From a virus, in IMG/VR virus record IMGVR_UViG_3300033153_001688, positions 1 to 25,513 of that record: 25,513 nt of DNA. The stretch is one strand, 5' to 3'. The notes below the pieces were generated by a model. It saw only the letters and a list, made by a program, of their open reading frames with translations. It did no database searches and was not told where the DNA came from. Positions 14,539 to 21,585 of the stretch are shown one piece after another (the first letter of the stretch is position 1; each line of letters starts with the position of its first letter). The position numbers and the translations under genes are program-made.

Positions 14539-15449
14539 AAGCATTATATTTAGGATTAATGACTACATCAGAAGGCTTTACTGGAGCTTTCAGAAGAAAT
14601 GTAGACCAATACAAGCAATTAGCTAGTAACACACCTAATTTTAATACTAGGGCTTGTGAATTAGCTACTAGTTTTAAACCTGATTTAATATTTATACAAA
14701 TACAAACTCCTGATATTATAACTGAGGACTGTGTTAAGTTTTTAAAAGAAACAGGGGCATTTGTCATTAATTGGACGGGAGATGTAAGACACCCTATCCC
14801 AAAATGGTATTATGATATAGGAAAACATATAGATTTAACTTGTTTTTCTAATATGACTGATGTAAGACAGTTTAGAAAAGATGGATTAAAAGCCGATTAC
14901 TTAGAGATAGGTTATGATGAGAACATATATAAGCCCGAAGGAAAGAAAACACCAACTAAAGAGATAGTTTTTATGGGTAATAATTATGGGGATGGCTTTT
15001 TCCCTGAAAGTACTTATAGGAGAGAAATGGTAGAGTTTTTAAGAGAGAATTATAAGGATAGATTTGCTTTTTATGGTAATGGATGGAATTTTAGCTTTGG
15101 TAATTTGAATGGTAGTCAGCCCGATGAAGCAGCAGTTTATAGAGCATCTAAAATAGCTATTAATTTAAGCCATTATAACTATGAGAGATATAATAGTGAT
15201 AGGATTTTAAGGATTATGGGAACGGGGGTTATGTGTTTAACTAGAAACTATGAAGGAATAAAAGAAGACTTTTCTCCTGGAGTTGATTTAGCAGTATGGG
15301 ATAACTTCGATGAATTAAAGACTAATATAGATCACTATTTAGAAAATGATGATGAGAGGCAAGAAATAGCTAGAAAGGGGAATGAGTTAATGTTAGAGTC
15401 TTTTACTTATGATAGTATGATTAAAAATATAATTAAATTAGCAAAATGA
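14535..15449 (+). CDS. Glycosyltransferase, GT-B fold (CgeB/GT4-like), 304 aa
   Basis: The N-terminal half (MKALYLGLMTTSEG..., FKPDLIFIQIQTPD, AFVINWTGDVRH) has the alternating strands of the acceptor-side Rossmann domain of GT-B enzymes. The C-terminal half has KEIVFMGNNYGDG, RFAFYGNGW, the KIAINLSHYNYERYNSDRIL segment and GTGVMCLTRNYEGIKEDFSPG. These are typical of the Glyco_trans_1_2/CgeB-like donor-binding domain, in which the last Glu and backbone contacts hold the nucleotide. It differs in fold from the GT-A enzymes around it, so the island combines both superfamilies. ATGA overlaps on both sides indicate coupled translation. Confidence 0.82.
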   Translation: MKALYLGLMTTSEGFTGAFRRNVDQYKQLASNTPNFNTRACELATSFKPDLIFIQIQTPDIITEDCVKFLKETGAFVINWTGDVRHPIPKWYYDIGKHIDLTCFSNMTDVRQFRKDGLKADYLEIGYDENIYKPEGKKTPTKEIVFMGNNYGDGFFPESTYRREMVEFLRENYKDRFAFYGNGWNFSFGNLNGSQPDEAAVYRASKIAINLSHYNYERYNSDRILRIMGTGVMCLTRNYEGIKEDFSPGVDLAVWDNFDELKTNIDHYLENDDERQEIARKGNELMLESFTYDSMIKNIIKLAK

Positions 15450-16168
15450 AAGTTATAGGATATACTCCTTTACATTACGGGAAAGAATATTTAAGAGAGT
15501 CTTTAATGTCTGTAATAGACGTAGTAGATAAATTTGTAGTATTATATAGTCCAACACCATCTCACGGATCTAATACAGAGGCTAAATGTCCCGACTCAGA
15601 AGAAGAACTAAGAGCAATAGCTGAAGATGTATGTGGAGATAAATTAGTTTGGCACAATAAAGGCTATCATAATGAGGGAAAACAAAGAGGGGAGATATTT
15701 AAGTTTGCTGATGGCTATGATTTATTAGTAACTGTAGATTCTGATGAAATAATGGACACTAATGATTTAAAAAAGGCTCTTGATATAGCTTATAAGGGTG
15801 TTCATAGAAATTATGGGATAAATGGATATATAAACCTTTGGAGAAACTTTAAAACACAATGTAAGGACGGTTTTCAACCAGTTAGAGTTATTAATCTAAA
15901 TAACCAACATAAAGAACAAAGCACTTTAAACATTAAGATATGGCATTTTGGTTGTTGTCAAGGTAGAGCAACAATGGACTATAAATATCTTATACACGGG
16001 CATAAAAACGAATTAAGAGCTAATTGGCTTAAAGACTTCTATTATAGTGATAGAATGAATGATTTACATCCAGTAGCTCACGATTTATGGAATGCAGTAG
16101 AATATGATAAGGACAAGATGCCATCCTATTTAAAAGAGCATCCTTATTTTAATTTAGATAGAGTATGA
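15446..16168 (+). CDS. Glycosyltransferase family 2-like, 240 aa
   Basis: The N-terminus MKVIGYTPLHYGKEYLRESL resembles the first strand and helix of GT2-type enzymes that begin with simple strands and an ELLR-like helix. VDKFVVLYSPT is the second strand. YDLLVTVDSDEIMD (91-104) carries D98-S-D100-E, the metal-binding motif. Downstream PVRVINLNN, KIWHFGCCQGRATM and HGHKNELRANW fit the acceptor region and closing His of this subfamily. Unlike the 12451 enzyme it has a longer acidic insert (residues about 50-65). It is cytoplasmic with no membrane segment, and its stop overlaps the next start (ATGA). Substrate unknown. Confidence 0.75.
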   Translation: MKVIGYTPLHYGKEYLRESLMSVIDVVDKFVVLYSPTPSHGSNTEAKCPDSEEELRAIAEDVCGDKLVWHNKGYHNEGKQRGEIFKFADGYDLLVTVDSDEIMDTNDLKKALDIAYKGVHRNYGINGYINLWRNFKTQCKDGFQPVRVINLNNQHKEQSTLNIKIWHFGCCQGRATMDYKYLIHGHKNELRANWLKDFYYSDRMNDLHPVAHDLWNAVEYDKDKMPSYLKEHPYFNLDRV

Positions 16169-16362
16169 ATGTTTTAGAAATAGATATAAGAGAAAAATTC
16201 GCTTTAACAATTAAAAACAATGGGAGGATATTATATAAAGGATATGTTTTTGCTGATAGTATCACAACAGAATTTAAACCATCAAGAGAAACAGAAATAA
16301 AATTAATAGAATCTATTCATTTTGGAACGACAGTTAGAAATTCTAAACTATTTGAAGAATGA
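16165..16362 (+). CDS. Hypothetical protein (65 aa) in the island
   Basis: The gene overlaps both neighbours by ATGA (16165-16168 and 16359-16362). The 65-residue product appears to be a small beta/alpha protein (LEIDIREKFALTIKNNGRILYKGYVF) without cysteines, motifs or membrane segments. I do not recognise it. Tight coupling to the transferases suggests it works in the same pathway. Confidence 0.6.
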   Translation: MNVLEIDIREKFALTIKNNGRILYKGYVFADSITTEFKPSRETEIKLIESIHFGTTVRNSKLFEE

Positions 16363-16979
16363 TTAAGTACGGAGCTTGTATAGTAGAAACTAGACCTTTT
16401 GCTAATTTAGATAGGCTAATAATAGACCATCATTTAAAGTATTTACCTGATGATTGGGGATTAACTATATATTGTTCAAGACAAAACATACATTTATTAA
16501 AAGATGTAGACTTTGGTAGAGATACAGATTTTATATTATTAGATCCTCATTTCAGTATAGACGACTATAATAACCTATTTAAGTCTTATGAATTTTGGGA
16601 CAATATGCCTTATGAGAAAGTATTAATATTTCAAGTAGATAGTAAGTTGCTTAGAGAGGGTATAGAAGAGTTCTTAGATTATGATTATGTTGGAGCAGCT
16701 TGGACATTTCAAGAACACGGAGGAAATGGAGGATTAAGTTTAAGAAGTCCAGAAATAATGAGAAAAATTTGTGCAATAGCTAGTTTTAGTAAAAGAAATG
16801 AAGACGTTTTATTCTGTAATTTTATGGCTCAAGAAAAATATGGAAATCTAGCACCTAGAGAAGTTTGTCAAAAATTTAGTACTGAGGCAGTATATGGATT
16901 AGGTAGTTTAGGAGTTCACGCTATAGAAAAATGGTTAACAGTAGAACAATGTAATAAAATATTAACTCAATATAAATAA
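16359..16979 (+). CDS. DUF5672-family protein, glycosyltransferase-like, 206 aa
   Basis: The sequence carries the marks of DUF5672: a strand ending VLIFQVDSKLL (88-98) with the FQ-D-S motif in the position of DxD, then DYDYVGAAW (107-115), GGNGGLSLRS (121-130) and RNEDVLFCNFM (146-156) with the conserved Glu-Asp. The family is regarded as a GT-A-type glycosyltransferase, often in polysaccharide loci, with mostly undefined substrates. The usual DYVGAPW is DYVGAAW here. It is the last transferase of the island, followed two bases later by the lipoprotein gene. The family call is firm; catalytic specificity is unknown. Confidence 0.82.
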   Translation: MIKYGACIVETRPFANLDRLIIDHHLKYLPDDWGLTIYCSRQNIHLLKDVDFGRDTDFILLDPHFSIDDYNNLFKSYEFWDNMPYEKVLIFQVDSKLLREGIEEFLDYDYVGAAWTFQEHGGNGGLSLRSPEIMRKICAIASFSKRNEDVLFCNFMAQEKYGNLAPREVCQKFSTEAVYGLGSLGVHAIEKWLTVEQCNKILTQYK

Positions 16980-16981
16980 TT

Positions 16982-17395
16982 ATGAAAAAGATAGTTTTAA
17001 TAGCATTAGTAATAATGTCTTTTGGATGTGGTAAAGAAGAAACTCCACAACCTACTCAAGCAACTCCAGTAGTAAGCAATACATTAACTCAAGTAGTAGA
17101 TGGTAATGTAACAACCTCTCATTCATTTGAATTAGATATATATGAGGAAATAAATGGAAGTTTCCAATTAACAAAAACGAATACTTATACGTTAAATAGT
17201 TTTCCTTATACCTTTATAGATAATATAACAAATAAGTTTTACTATGAGGTTATTTTGCATAATAATTCTACATTTACAAATACTGGTAATGGAGTGATAA
17301 ATGCTACCATAACTTATCAAGGAGATGTTATATTTTTAGAAGCTGATGAGAATACTTGGTCAGAAAATTATACTTCTAGTGTTTATAACAATTAA
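16982..17395 (+). CDS. Putative surface-exposed lipoprotein (137 aa)
   Basis: The N-terminus MKKIVLIALVIMSFGC is a lipoprotein signal peptide with Cys16 after Ser-Phe-Gly, so the mature protein would be lipid-modified at Cys16. It continues G-K-E-E, which fits the K-(D/E)2 type lipoprotein export signal described in Bacteroidota that sends lipoproteins to the outside of the outer membrane. A Pro/Thr/Gln linker follows, then a predicted beta-rich domain of about 100 residues with many Asn and Thr. No family is recognised. A phage lipoprotein on the cell surface could mask a receptor against superinfection. It is the last gene of the glycosyltransferase island. Confidence 0.72.
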   Translation: MKKIVLIALVIMSFGCGKEETPQPTQATPVVSNTLTQVVDGNVTTSHSFELDIYEEINGSFQLTKTNTYTLNSFPYTFIDNITNKFYYEVILHNNSTFTNTGNGVINATITYQGDVIFLEADENTWSENYTSSVYNN

Positions 17396-17400
17396 ATTAG

Positions 17401-17410
17401 TATATTTGTA
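17401..17410 (+). promoter_or_regulatory. Putative promoter of the head operon
   Basis: TATATTTGTA matches TAnnTTTG. It lies six bases after the lipoprotein gene and 50 bases before the ATG at 17461, giving a leader of about 45 bases with a hairpin. Confidence 0.6.
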
Positions 17411-17423
17411 TATTGTGAAGTTG

Positions 17424-17442
17424 TCAAATGCTTAAAATTTGA
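17424..17442 (+). promoter_or_regulatory. Leader hairpin before the portal gene
   Basis: TCAAAT (17424-17429) and ATTTGA (17437-17442) form a perfect 6-base stem with the seven-base loop GCTTAAA. It is AU-rich and therefore weak. It lies in the middle of the portal leader and may play the same role as the other leader hairpins, though its sequence differs from them. Confidence 0.35.
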
Positions 17443-17460
17443 GAAAAATAAACTCAGATT

Positions 17461-19242
17461 ATGCCTACAGTAAATAAGCTAAATTTTAATGATGATGTAG
17501 TTTTAAGTAGCTATATTAAAGGACTAGTAAACGACTCTATATTTCATCCTAATTACGAAGACAACGTAGACCAAGCAAGGCAAATGGGAGTCCACCTAAA
17601 GGGGGATATGCCCTTAGACTTACTAAACACCTATAGACCTAATGAGCCTCAAGCAATATATCAATATAGACAAGAGATATATGAGCCAACTACAGAAAGT
17701 GAAGGTAAAAGGATTATAAATGTATTATCTAAAATACAACAATCATCTAATTACTCAATAAGTTTTGAAGATCAAAAAAACGTACCTGAAACAGAGACAT
17801 TAAAACAATATACTACAAAAGACTATCCTCAATTCGGTAGTCTTACATCTTGGGCTTTTAATGTAGCTCTTAAATCAGATTTAATAGATGCTAATAGCTT
17901 AGTAGTTGTTAAGCCTTTAATTATACCTGATAATGAAACATCATATTTAAAGCCTTTTACATTTATATATAGGAGTGACCAATTACTAGATTATGGACAC
18001 AATTATTATACAATTTTATTAGATGAAAAGAATGTAGTAAAAGATGTTCCTTTAAAAATATGGGAGGTTGTTACAGATACAGAGATATTAAGAATAATGC
18101 AAACAAACCCATCTAATCCTGGAGTTGTTAGTATTGAAGTAGAATTTACTCATAATTTTGGAGAGCCTCCAGCTTATTTCTTAGGTGGAGATTATAGAGA
18201 GGAAACAGTTCCTTTTGCTTTTGACTCCTATGTAAGTGGTATTTTACCTTTTTGGAATAAGGCAGTAAGAATGGAGAGTGATTTAGATGCTCAATATGTA
18301 AATCATAATTATTTAGAAAGAGTTGAGGTAGAAGTTGAGTGTGATGCAGGATGTCAAAACATAGATGGTGTTTATGGAGAGATGAGAGAAAAAAACACTA
18401 GACTAAGCAATGGAGAAGAAATATTTGTTACTTGTAAGAGATGTGCTGGTAGTGGTTTTGTAAATGGTAGAAGTCCAATGGGAGTTACAACCGTTAGAAA
18501 GGATGCTTTTGAGGGTGCTAATGGTGGAATGGAGTTTCCTGGAGTTGCATATATTGAGAAACCTATTGACATAGTAGAATTACAAGAGAAAAAGATAGAT
18601 TTACTTATATCTAAAGGATTTTCTTCTATTAATATGGATATTATAGATAAGGTTGGAGAGAATCAATCAGGAAAGGCTAAAGATATAGATAGAACAGAAC
18701 TAAGTTCATTCTTAAATAAGGTAGCTGATAATATGTTTGATAACATACTTAAAAATGCCTTTAAATATATTGCTATGTGGAGGTTTTCAGTAATAAATGA
18801 TGTTGTACTTCCTATTATTAATAAGCCTACTACATTTAATGCTCTAAATGAGTCTTTACTAGTAGATGAAATTAAGACATTAAATGAGGCAGGAATAAAT
18901 ACTACTCAATTTGAACTAGATTTAATAGCTAAAAAGTTCCCTAATGATATGGCTAAACAAATGTTTATGAAAAACATTATAGAACTTGATCCATTATCTG
19001 GTAAAACAGAAGAAGAAAAGGCTAATATAGTACTAACTGGAGGAGCAACAAGAGAGCAATTTATAATAAGTTCAAACATTAGAGGATTTATATTAGATGC
19101 TATGGAAAAGAATGAAGGATTTTTAGAAGAGAGTAGGGAATCTAAGATGAAGAAACTTGTTGAACTAGCGAAAAAACAATTAGTTTTACCAATAGATTTA
19201 TCAAATGGCACTACCGAAGAAAACACGAAACCTACTGAATGA
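17461..19242 (+). CDS. Portal protein with a Cys4 (putative zinc) insertion, 593 aa
   Basis: Size, position (first gene of the head module, before the head-morphogenesis genes, scaffold and capsid) and the pattern of the C-terminal third support a portal, the dodecameric ring at the capsid vertex. That third contains EKPIDIVELQEKKIDLLISKGF and a helical segment ending WRFSVIND, a stem/wing-like region. Residues C294 and C298 (CDAGC) and C325 and C328 (CKRCAGSG) form a likely zinc-binding unit; CxxCxGxG is the DnaJ-type zinc motif. I recall similar cysteine-rich inserts in related Bacteroidota phage portals. The gene overlaps the next one by 38 bases. The portal call is strong by context but lacks a signature motif. 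Confidence 0.75.
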   Translation: MPTVNKLNFNDDVVLSSYIKGLVNDSIFHPNYEDNVDQARQMGVHLKGDMPLDLLNTYRPNEPQAIYQYRQEIYEPTTESEGKRIINVLSKIQQSSNYSISFEDQKNVPETETLKQYTTKDYPQFGSLTSWAFNVALKSDLIDANSLVVVKPLIIPDNETSYLKPFTFIYRSDQLLDYGHNYYTILLDEKNVVKDVPLKIWEVVTDTEILRIMQTNPSNPGVVSIEVEFTHNFGEPPAYFLGGDYREETVPFAFDSYVSGILPFWNKAVRMESDLDAQYVNHNYLERVEVEVECDAGCQNIDGVYGEMREKNTRLSNGEEIFVTCKRCAGSGFVNGRSPMGVTTVRKDAFEGANGGMEFPGVAYIEKPIDIVELQEKKIDLLISKGFSSINMDIIDKVGENQSGKAKDIDRTELSSFLNKVADNMFDNILKNAFKYIAMWRFSVINDVVLPIINKPTTFNALNESLLVDEIKTLNEAGINTTQFELDLIAKKFPNDMAKQMFMKNIIELDPLSGKTEEEKANIVLTGGATREQFIISSNIRGFILDAMEKNEGFLEESRESKMKKLVELAKKQLVLPIDLSNGTTEENTKPTE

Positions 19243-19522
19243 TAGATTGTCCGTAATGGATGATGAAGTTGATAGTTTTAGAGTAGAAGATATAGAGAAA
19301 GACATCTTTAAATCATTAAGCAGATTCTTAATCAAAGAATTAGACTTAGATAAAGACGGTAATATTAAAAAGACTGTAAAGAATCTAAAGGCTATGCAAA
19401 GGTCTAAATTAACTATAAGAAACATCTTATTAAGTGATGCTTATCAAGCTAAAGTAGGCAAGTATATAGCATCATTTAACACGGTTAAGACTCTATCAGA
19501 TGAATATATTAGAGAATTATAA
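19205..19522 (+). CDS. Head protein, small N-terminal half of a split MuF-like protein? (105 aa)
   Basis: The gene starts inside the portal gene and ends at TAA sharing its last A with the ATG at 19522 (TAATG). The 105-residue product is highly charged and helical (DEVDSFRVEDIEKDIFKSLS..., then KLTIRNILLSDAYQAKVG). No motif is recognised. In related phages one protein often follows the portal and combines a helical N-terminal region with the C-terminal part seen in the next gene. Here these may be two coupled polypeptides. The split could be real or could reflect an ancestral fusion being lost; no frameshift remnant is visible. Confidence 0.55.
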   Translation: MALPKKTRNLLNDRLSVMDDEVDSFRVEDIEKDIFKSLSRFLIKELDLDKDGNIKKTVKNLKAMQRSKLTIRNILLSDAYQAKVGKYIASFNTVKTLSDEYIREL

Positions 19523-20154
19523 TGCCAAAGTTTGAAGCTAAATCCATATATGATGAAATTTTAGAGTTTTCTAAACAAGGAGCTACATTAAACTTATTAG
19601 AGAGTGGAGTAGATGTTAACTTTATAGATCAGATTTTAAGTCAACTTAATTCTAATATAGCTAATGGAAGTAATATAGATGATGTCCTAGATGAATTAAA
19701 AGTATTTATTACTGGAGAAAAAGAAGGCGTTGGAGCTTTACAAAGATATGTAACACAAGTATCTAATGATAGTTTAACACAATTTAATGCTACTTATAAC
19801 CAAACTATAACACAAGACTTAGGAATAGAGTTTTATCAATATACGGGAACTATAATAGCAGGGACTAGACCTTTTTGTGATAAGTTTGTTAGAGATTATT
19901 TTCATAAAAAAGAAGTAGAGGAGTTGGGTGTGGGAATAGACCCATTAACAGGATCAGCTTTAACGGGTAATATGTTAAACGGTAGAATAAAAGGAACTAA
20001 TGCTAGTAATATATTTATCAATAGAGGAGGCTATAATTGTCGTCACTTCTTTAGCCCTATTTCAGCTAGATTTGTACCTAAAAAAGACTTACAAAGGAAT
20101 GTATCTAATGGAAACTGGAAACCTACAGAAAGAGAAAAACAGTTTTTAAAATAA
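19522..20154 (+). CDS. Head morphogenesis protein (MuF-like C-terminal region), 210 aa
   Basis: Residues about 113-135 read YQYTGTIIAGTRPFCDKFVR, followed by YFHKKEVEELG, then GRIKGTNASNIFINRGGYNCRHFFSP near 155-180. The order TRPFC...YFHKKEVE...GGYNCRH is characteristic of phage minor head proteins of the SPP1 gp7/Mu F type, usually encoded right after the portal and present in a few copies inside the head. The cysteine and histidine residues in these motifs are conserved in such proteins. The N-terminal half is helical. Its position between portal and scaffold agrees. There is no toxin or ADP-ribosyltransferase domain, as seen in some longer MuF proteins. Confidence 0.8.
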   Translation: MPKFEAKSIYDEILEFSKQGATLNLLESGVDVNFIDQILSQLNSNIANGSNIDDVLDELKVFITGEKEGVGALQRYVTQVSNDSLTQFNATYNQTITQDLGIEFYQYTGTIIAGTRPFCDKFVRDYFHKKEVEELGVGIDPLTGSALTGNMLNGRIKGTNASNIFINRGGYNCRHFFSPISARFVPKKDLQRNVSNGNWKPTEREKQFLK

Positions 20155-20160
20155 AAGTTG

Positions 20161-20170
20161 TATATTTGTA
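20161..20170 (+). promoter_or_regulatory. Putative promoter before the HeH-like/scaffold/capsid genes
   Basis: TATATTTGTA fits TAnnTTTG. It lies seven bases after the stop of the head-morphogenesis gene and 60 bases before the ATG at 20231, and is followed by a structured leader with two hairpins. It would provide extra transcription of the scaffold and capsid genes. Confidence 0.6.
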
Positions 20171-20180
20171 ATAATAAACG

Positions 20181-20216
20181 AGGAAATTAATCCTAAACAG
20201 ACCTAGATGATCTAGG
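20181..20216 (+). promoter_or_regulatory. Two-hairpin RNA leader element, copy A
   Basis: Hairpin 1 is AGGA (20181-20184), loop AATTAA, TCCT (20191-20194). After AAACAGA, hairpin 2 is CCTAGA (20202-20207), loop TGA, TCTAGG (20211-20216), followed by AAACATT and the ATG at 20231. Copy B before the scaffold gene has the same order and spacing with paired base changes, which argues for a conserved RNA fold. Confidence 0.65.
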
Positions 20217-20230
20217 AAACATTAAAAAAA

Positions 20231-20593
20231 ATGAGACCAACAATTAAACTAGTTGATACTAGTAGAAGTACGGAAGGTAAATTATTCGAGAGTGATATAT
20301 ACGTGCATATTTACGAGAAGCAAAAGGCTTTAGGTAAAATGCAAAATTGGATTCCAAAAGACAAGATTGATAGTATTAAAACTGAGATAGTAGAGGATAC
20401 TGTTGAGGATGAAATTGTTATAGAAGAGTTAACAACAGAAACAGAAGATGTAAACGTAGAAGGATCTACTGATTTTGAATTAATGTCTTTGGAAGAGTTG
20501 AAAGAATACGCTGATGAGAATGGTATAAAATATCACCCCAACACAAAGAGCGAAGAAAAAATGGTTAAAAAATTAAAAGATGCTGGACATTAA
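20231..20593 (+). CDS. Hypothetical head-module protein with HeH/SAP-like C-terminus (120 aa)
   Basis: The N-terminal half is a small mixed domain (IKLVDTSRSTEGKLFES, IYVHIYEKQKALGKMQNWIP), the middle is very acidic (residues about 55-85), and the C-terminal 35 residues (MSLEELKEYADENGIKYHPN, then KSEEKMVKKLKDAGH) resemble the HeH or SAP helix-extended-helix fold, a nucleic-acid-binding module found in several phage head and packaging proteins. It lies between the head-morphogenesis and scaffold genes and is preceded by its own promoter and leader element. A role in head assembly or packaging is likely. The HeH call is from pattern only. Confidence 0.6.
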   Translation: MRPTIKLVDTSRSTEGKLFESDIYVHIYEKQKALGKMQNWIPKDKIDSIKTEIVEDTVEDEIVIEELTTETEDVNVEGSTDFELMSLEELKEYADENGIKYHPNTKSEEKMVKKLKDAGH

Positions 20594-20615
20594 TTTGTTC
20601 GGCTATTTTTATATG

Positions 20616-20652
20616 AGGCAATTAAGCCTAAACTGTCCTGGCAGATTCTAGG
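20616..20652 (+). promoter_or_regulatory. Two-hairpin RNA leader element, copy B
   Basis: Hairpin 1 is AGGC (20616-20619), loop AATTAA, GCCT (20626-20629), in which the A-T pair of copy A has become C-G with an identical loop. Hairpin 2 is CCTGG (20637-20641), loop CAGATT, CTAGG (20648-20652), where one A-U pair of copy A is G-U. GGAAACA follows in both copies. A weak TTAATTTG box lies upstream (20590-20597). Downstream is the scaffold ATG at 20667. Confidence 0.65.
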
Positions 20653-20666
20653 AAACAATTTTTATT

Positions 20667-21527
20667 ATGGCTAATAAAAACTTACGTGAGATGTTCCAGG
20701 AAATCTCAGAAAATATTGAACTTGGAGAATTTAACATTGAGGACATTCCAAACGTGGAATTACCTGAAAACTTTAATACTGAATTTCATAACAAGTATTT
20801 AACATTTGTTGCGGCTAAAAACAATCCTGAATTAATGGGACACTTTAAGGGTAAATATTTATCTTCTAGTGATCTAAAGATTAAGAATGGTTTTATCGCT
20901 ATGGGAGGAAGTGAAGAAGTCTTTAATGAACTTAAAAAGCAAGAGCCAGACTCTTTAAAATTGGTCGATTTAGTTTTTGACAAGGTCAAAGAACTTAAAA
21001 TCCCTGTAAAGCCAGTTGATAATGATGAGGCAAATAAAGCTCATAAAAAGTACAAAGAAGAGACTGCTTTACAAATTGAGGGATTATTGAAAGAAAAAGA
21101 GAATTTTGAATCTAATACAGCTCAAGCTATTGCAGATAATAATTCTAATTGGAAAGCTAAATTTACTCAATCAAGAGTTAACGAGTTGTTAAGTGGTAAA
21201 TCATTTGATAGCACATTAGACCCTAAAGATGTTAAGTATTTAATAAATAGAAGAATAGAGGATAGTGATTATCTAGTTAAAATGCAAGATGATGGCTCTT
21301 TTAAAGTATTTGACAGAGAAAACCCTGAATCAGAAAAAATAAAGGACGGTAAAAATGTTTCTTTATCTGATATTATAACAGAGTTCTCAACACCGTATAT
21401 TAAAAAGAATGACCAACCTAATCCAGCTAATCCAACTCCAGTAAAACAAGTTGTAGTTGATACAGCAACAGGAGGAGATGGAGATGGTAGATATATAGTA
21501 GGACATGCTGATTACGGTAAAAAATAA
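20667..21527 (+). CDS. Capsid scaffolding protein (putative), 286 aa
   Basis: The protein is acidic, highly charged and predicted mostly helical, with a coiled-coil-like central part (about residues 113-165: NDEANKAHKKYKEETALQIE... and EKENFESNTAQAIADNN). The C-terminus is rich in Pro, Gly, Asp and Lys and ends GHADYGKK. These features, plus its place immediately before the major capsid gene, fit an internal scaffold that directs prohead assembly and is then expelled or cut. No serine protease motif is seen in it or nearby, so maturation by proteolysis is not evident. Leader copy B precedes it and leader copy C follows it. Confidence 0.72.
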   Translation: MANKNLREMFQEISENIELGEFNIEDIPNVELPENFNTEFHNKYLTFVAAKNNPELMGHFKGKYLSSSDLKIKNGFIAMGGSEEVFNELKKQEPDSLKLVDLVFDKVKELKIPVKPVDNDEANKAHKKYKEETALQIEGLLKEKENFESNTAQAIADNNSNWKAKFTQSRVNELLSGKSFDSTLDPKDVKYLINRRIEDSDYLVKMQDDGSFKVFDRENPESEKIKDGKNVSLSDIITEFSTPYIKKNDQPNPANPTPVKQVVVDTATGGDGDGRYIVGHADYGKK

Positions 21528-21529
21528 AG

Positions 21530-21580
21530 AGGTTTTAGAAGCCTAAAGTTCTAGGATAAATTATAAATATTAAAACCTAG
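21530..21580 (+). promoter_or_regulatory. Leader element, variant copy C before the capsid gene
   Basis: AGGTTT (21530-21535), loop TAG, AAGCCT (21539-21544) form a 6-base stem with one G-U pair, followed by AAA as in the other copies and then TTCTAGGA. AGGTTTTA (21530-21537) can instead pair perfectly with TAAAACCT (21571-21578), and CTAGG (21551-21555) with CCTAG (21576-21580), so alternative folds are possible just before the ATG at 21586. Confidence 0.5.
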
Positions 21581-21585
21581 AAAAA

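Noticed and set aside
14492-14767. Minus-strand frame of 91 codons across the junction of two transferase genes
   Set aside because: It overlaps two coding genes with clear motifs on the + strand. Its hydrophobic end is an artefact of reading A-rich codons in reverse.
11260-17395. Reading the island as a host O-antigen or capsule locus
   Set aside because: There is no flippase, polymerase, chain-length regulator or membrane-anchored first transferase, and phage tail and head genes flank it on both sides without a break.
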